Of a DNA stretch of 64,000 bases, positions 61,694 through 64,000 are shown one piece after another; position 1 is the stretch's first letter, and the number at the start of each line of letters is the position of its first letter. The translations under genes and the position numbers were made by a program. Origin of the DNA: an uncultured Ulvibacter sp. (GTDB lineage: Bacteria > Bacteroidota > Bacteroidia > Flavobacteriales > Flavobacteriaceae); assembly GCA_913063405.1 (NCBI GenBank), contig CAJXZB010000005.1:62001-126000 (forward strand), in the 5' to 3' direction. A model generated the notes under the pieces. It was not told where the DNA came from. It was given only the letters and a program-made list of their open reading frames with translations, and did no database searches.

Positions 61694-62939
61694 ATTATTT
61701 GGTTTCATACTACTTCTTTTTTACGGCGTTGCCTTTGGACAAACCGTTGGTGAGGTTTCCGTTCAGGGGAATAAAAAAACGAAAGAACGTTTTATAAGAA
61801 ATATTTCTATTGTAAAAGAAGGAGCTGTTCTTGACTCTCTAGTGATTGAAACCGATATGAATCGTTTAAAGCGATTGCCTGGAATATCTCATGCTTATTT
61901 TCAAGTTGAAGAAAAAGCAGATGGAACTTATAAAGTGGTATACGGAGTTGAAGAGAATTTTACTATAATTCCCTCAGTAAGTGTTTTTACTACAAATGAT
62001 AATGAGTTTGCTTTTAGACTTGGGATCTATGAGTTTAACGGTTTGGGTAAAAATATTGCTTTTGGAGGTTTTTTTCAACGCGATATTTTCAATTCTTATG
62101 GTATAAATTTTAGAGCACCATATCTTTTTAGTAGGAAACTAGGAATCGCAATAAACCATCAAAATTTGACCACCCTCGAGCCTGTCTTCTTAAATATGGG
62201 GGGTGCAAACTACAAATACAACAATACTTCCTATGAGATTTCGGGATTGTATGAGTTTAACTTCAACCATCGTGTAGAAATTGGGGCGAATTACTTCACT
62301 GAAGGATACAACTATAGAGATGGAGCGACAGAGGTTGATGTCCCTCAAGATTTAAATGTACACAAGTTGCTTTATAAGGCTATTTATGAATATAATCAGA
62401 TTAACTACTTCTATCAATATTTGGAAGGATTTAAGAGTACATTCAACTTTCAATACGTAACTACCATCAACGGGACTCTGCCTGAGTTTTTGATTGGCTG
62501 GAATGATTTTAATTATTACCACAGAATTGGAACAAAAGGAAATTGGGCGAATAGGCTACGACTTGGTTTAGCAAGTAATAATGATTCTCCCTTCGCACCT
62601 TTTTCTGTAGATAATAATTTGAACATTCGAGGAGTTGGGAATACCATTGATAGAGGAACTGGCGCAATTATTCTGAATACAGAATACAGGCATACATTTT
62701 TTGAAAAAGACTGGTTTGCCATTCAGGGCAATGTTTTTGTGGATGCTGGAAGTTGGCGTAATCCAGGAGGGGATTTTGGTGATTTTGGTGAGAGCGCTAA
62801 TTTAAGGGTTTATCCGGGTATTGGGGTAAGGCTCATTCATAAACGTATTTTCAATGCTATTTTTAGAATTGACTATGGATTCGGTGTTACTCGAGAAGCT
62901 ACCAGCGGGTTGGTCTTTGGAATAGGACAGTATTTTTAG
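61668..62939 (+). CDS. short POTRA-barrel outer-membrane protein (BamA/TpsB-like), TTG start
   Basis: 423 residues. Signal peptide ending AFGQ, one POTRA-like domain (GEVSVQGNKKTKERFIRNIS, about residues 22-100) and a surface-antigen-type barrel of about 300 residues ending in VFGIGQYF with terminal F. BamA has five POTRAs and is much longer, so this is a reduced homolog, perhaps for secreting or inserting a specific partner such as the upstream lipoprotein. The only upstream start is TTG at 61668 (another TTG at 61686). Ends at a strong terminator. Confidence 0.75.
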   Translation: MKNRFPLNKLFGFILLLFYGVAFGQTVGEVSVQGNKKTKERFIRNISIVKEGAVLDSLVIETDMNRLKRLPGISHAYFQVEEKADGTYKVVYGVEENFTIIPSVSVFTTNDNEFAFRLGIYEFNGLGKNIAFGGFFQRDIFNSYGINFRAPYLFSRKLGIAINHQNLTTLEPVFLNMGGANYKYNNTSYEISGLYEFNFNHRVEIGANYFTEGYNYRDGATEVDVPQDLNVHKLLYKAIYEYNQINYFYQYLEGFKSTFNFQYVTTINGTLPEFLIGWNDFNYYHRIGTKGNWANRLRLGLASNNDSPFAPFSVDNNLNIRGVGNTIDRGTGAIILNTEYRHTFFEKDWFAIQGNVFVDAGSWRNPGGDFGDFGESANLRVYPGIGVRLIHKRIFNAIFRIDYGFGVTREATSGLVFGIGQYF

Positions 62940-62957
62940 TTATGAATTGAAAATAAA

Positions 62958-62983
62958 AAAAAGAGGCTGTTAGGCCTCTTTTT
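62958..62983 (+). terminator. intrinsic terminator
   Basis: AAAAAGAGGC (62958-62967) pairs with GCCTCTTTTT (62974-62983) around a 6-base loop; U-rich on both strands, so it can end the rightward operon and the leftward gene remnant. One of the clearest terminators in the window. Confidence 0.85.
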
Positions 62984-63524
62984 CTATAAATTGAATCAAT
63001 ACAGTTGGAGCTAATCTCTCCTCAGCTCATAGCTCTTTGGATATTGATTCAGGTAATATTTTCTAATCTCTTTGTGCTACATGAGTAAGGATAGCAGTGT
63101 TTCGTTCTTTTAGTTTTGTGTTTTCGTCGATTACGGATCAAGTTTTTTGCTTAACTCTTGAATCGCTTTTGTAAGCATTGGAATCATTTCGGCTTATGTA
63201 ATGCGAAATTTCTTACAGGACAAACATAGAATATAAAATTAATTTCGAATAATTTCTTTCTGGTAAAATCAACATATTATAGACGAAGTGTTTGTAAAAA
63301 TCGTTGAATTGCATAATTTAGATCGCTACCAAAAGACACCAAATTGATTAAGTGTAATTTATTTAGCTGTAATACATGTTAAGAACATATGTGTGTAAGA
63401 TAATTCTTTATTTATTGTAATAATTCAGTAAGAAATACAGTTTAGATTCCAATTTAAATTGATTTGCAGTTTATTTCGGGTAGCGTTTTCACCAATGTAT
63501 AATTTTTGGGAATGCTGTTTGATT
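62984..63524. other. 541-base region without an intact gene
   Basis: Contains the S74-chaperone remnant (63063-63196) near its left side. From about 63200 to 63520 I see only AT-rich DNA with no coding pattern, no long repeat and no clear promoter. Confidence 0.5.
63063..63196 (-). pseudogene. remnant of an endosialidase-chaperone (S74) tail
   Basis: Minus strand reads AEMIPMLTKAIQELSKKLD, then after a frameshift VIDENTKLKERNTAILTHVA followed by QRD and a stop. The motif AEMIPxLxKAIQEL plus coiled coil is the C-terminal end of S74-type tail-fibre/adhesin proteins. The codon before AEM is TAA where Tyr is usual. Only the end of the gene remains. Confidence 0.6.
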
Positions 63525-64000
63525 TTAGGAGTTGATATGTTTTTCGTAATAATTATATAATGCCTGTGGACTGGCTCCTGACCATTTCTTTAAGTGAATC
63601 AATGTGAAATGGTATTGCAACCTCCAAGTACCTTTTTCCAAATATTTGCGTGATGAGGTTATTATATGTTTTGGTATTACCTTAAATTTAGCAACGCCAT
63701 ATATCCGATTGATGAATTCGCAGTCTTCATATATAGTATAGTCCTCACTGAAGCCTGATAATTGGTTAAATAACTCTTTGGTTATAAATAATGACTGATC
63801 TCCGCCTCTACAAAATTTAAAGTTAAACTGTGTGAACCATTGAGAAATGATTAAGACAGGATGATTGTTGTCAAATTTTAATCTAAAGCATCCGGCAAGA
63901 CTTCCTTGCTTTACTTCGGAAACGATGTCCGAATCGAAGTTCTTAGGAGGAAAAGAATCTGCATGCAAGAAATATAGAACGTTTCCAATGGCATTAGTGA
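63525..64000 (-). CDS. TIGR04283-type glycosyltransferase, 5' truncated by the window
   Basis: Minus strand; the frame stays open to the right edge (GNVLYFLHADSFPPK just before the apparent TTG start at 63968), so at least 60-70 N-terminal residues lie outside. HAD (DxD-like), CRGGDQSLFITKELF and WRLQYHFTLIHLKKWSGASP are the family pattern of GT2 enzymes annotated as arsenosugar-type glycosyltransferases (TIGR04283). Probably adds a sugar to a small metabolite; the arsenosugar name is a family label only. Confidence 0.8.
   Translation of the reverse strand, partial: TNAIGNVLYFLHADSFPPKNFDSDIVSEVKQGSLAGCFRLKFDNNHPVLIISQWFTQFNFKFCRGGDQSLFITKELFNQLSGFSEDYTIYEDCEFINRIYGVAKFKVIPKHIITSSRKYLEKGTWRLQYHFTLIHLKKWSGASPQALYNYYEKHINS

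Noticed and set aside
1-64000. CRISPR arrays, tRNA or rRNA genes
   Set aside because: No regularly spaced repeats of 25-40 bases, and no cloverleaf or rRNA-like sequence noticed on either strand by eye; a tRNA scan would be decisive.

Overview
This looks like a chromosomal window from a marine-type member of the Flavobacteriaceae (Bacteroidota). The signs are AT-rich DNA, several type IX secretion (T9SS) C-terminal sorting domains, promoters of the flavobacterial form TTG-N17-23-TAnnTTTG, mevalonate-pathway genes, a TonB/HmuY-type uptake locus, lamin-tail/CotH proteins and DUF6607. No rRNA, tRNA, CRISPR array or intact insertion sequence was seen.

Layout. 1-3.3 kb: an M23 peptidase (its 5' end probably lies off the left edge), a TPR/outer-membrane barrel protein and a TPR protein. 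3.5-4.5 kb: a gene graveyard with a truncated membrane-protein gene ending in an IS21-like terminus and a frameshifted N-acetylmuramoyl-L-alanine amidase. 4.5-10.4 kb: a GNAT acetyltransferase, two small unknown genes whose upstream DNA is duplicated, cysteine dioxygenase, a frameshifted membrane/regulatory-domain gene with a TPR partner, and a small membrane protein. 10.5-13.8 kb: a PLP decarboxylase, an HI0933-type flavoprotein and a DUF1697 gene; the last two each carry one copy of an in-frame palindromic repeat. 13.8-14.45 kb: a decayed AraC-type membrane regulator fused to a T9SS tail remnant. 14.5-19 kb: mevalonate diphosphate decarboxylase, a T9SS protein, a mevalonate kinase-like enzyme and a UbiA prenyltransferase, followed by a nitrilase.

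20-32.5 kb is the most striking region, a divergent iron/heme uptake island. Leftward it encodes imelysin, a di-heme oxidoreductase, a second imelysin lacking the motif histidine, and an HTTM membrane protein. Rightward it encodes a TonB receptor, two HmuY-like proteins, DUF6607, an FMN-binding protein and a small Cys protein. Three copies of a TTATTTAGAAT-type operator sit around the two divergent promoters, so the two arms are probably co-regulated by metal.

32.5-48 kb holds an RsuA/RluB-family protein lacking the catalytic Asp, a membrane-tethered MutS-like ATPase, lipoproteins, a GT-C mannosyltransferase, a TolB-like protein, an M28 peptidase, an LpxR-like protein, two GT2 enzymes with a MORN protein, a T9SS subtilase next to a separate propeptide-like lipoprotein, and a 4Fe-4S membrane protein with an FAD oxidoreductase.

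49-58 kb is a lamin-tail/CotH-kinase secreted-protein cluster followed by DUF4956, an HlyD-like adaptor and a TolC-like protein, a candidate envelope system of unknown function. 58-63 kb has a DUF547 protein, an outer-membrane protein, and a tightly overlapping operon of a GH113-like hydrolase, a lipoprotein and a short POTRA-barrel protein. The right end has an S74-chaperone gene remnant and a truncated TIGR04283-type glycosyltransferase.
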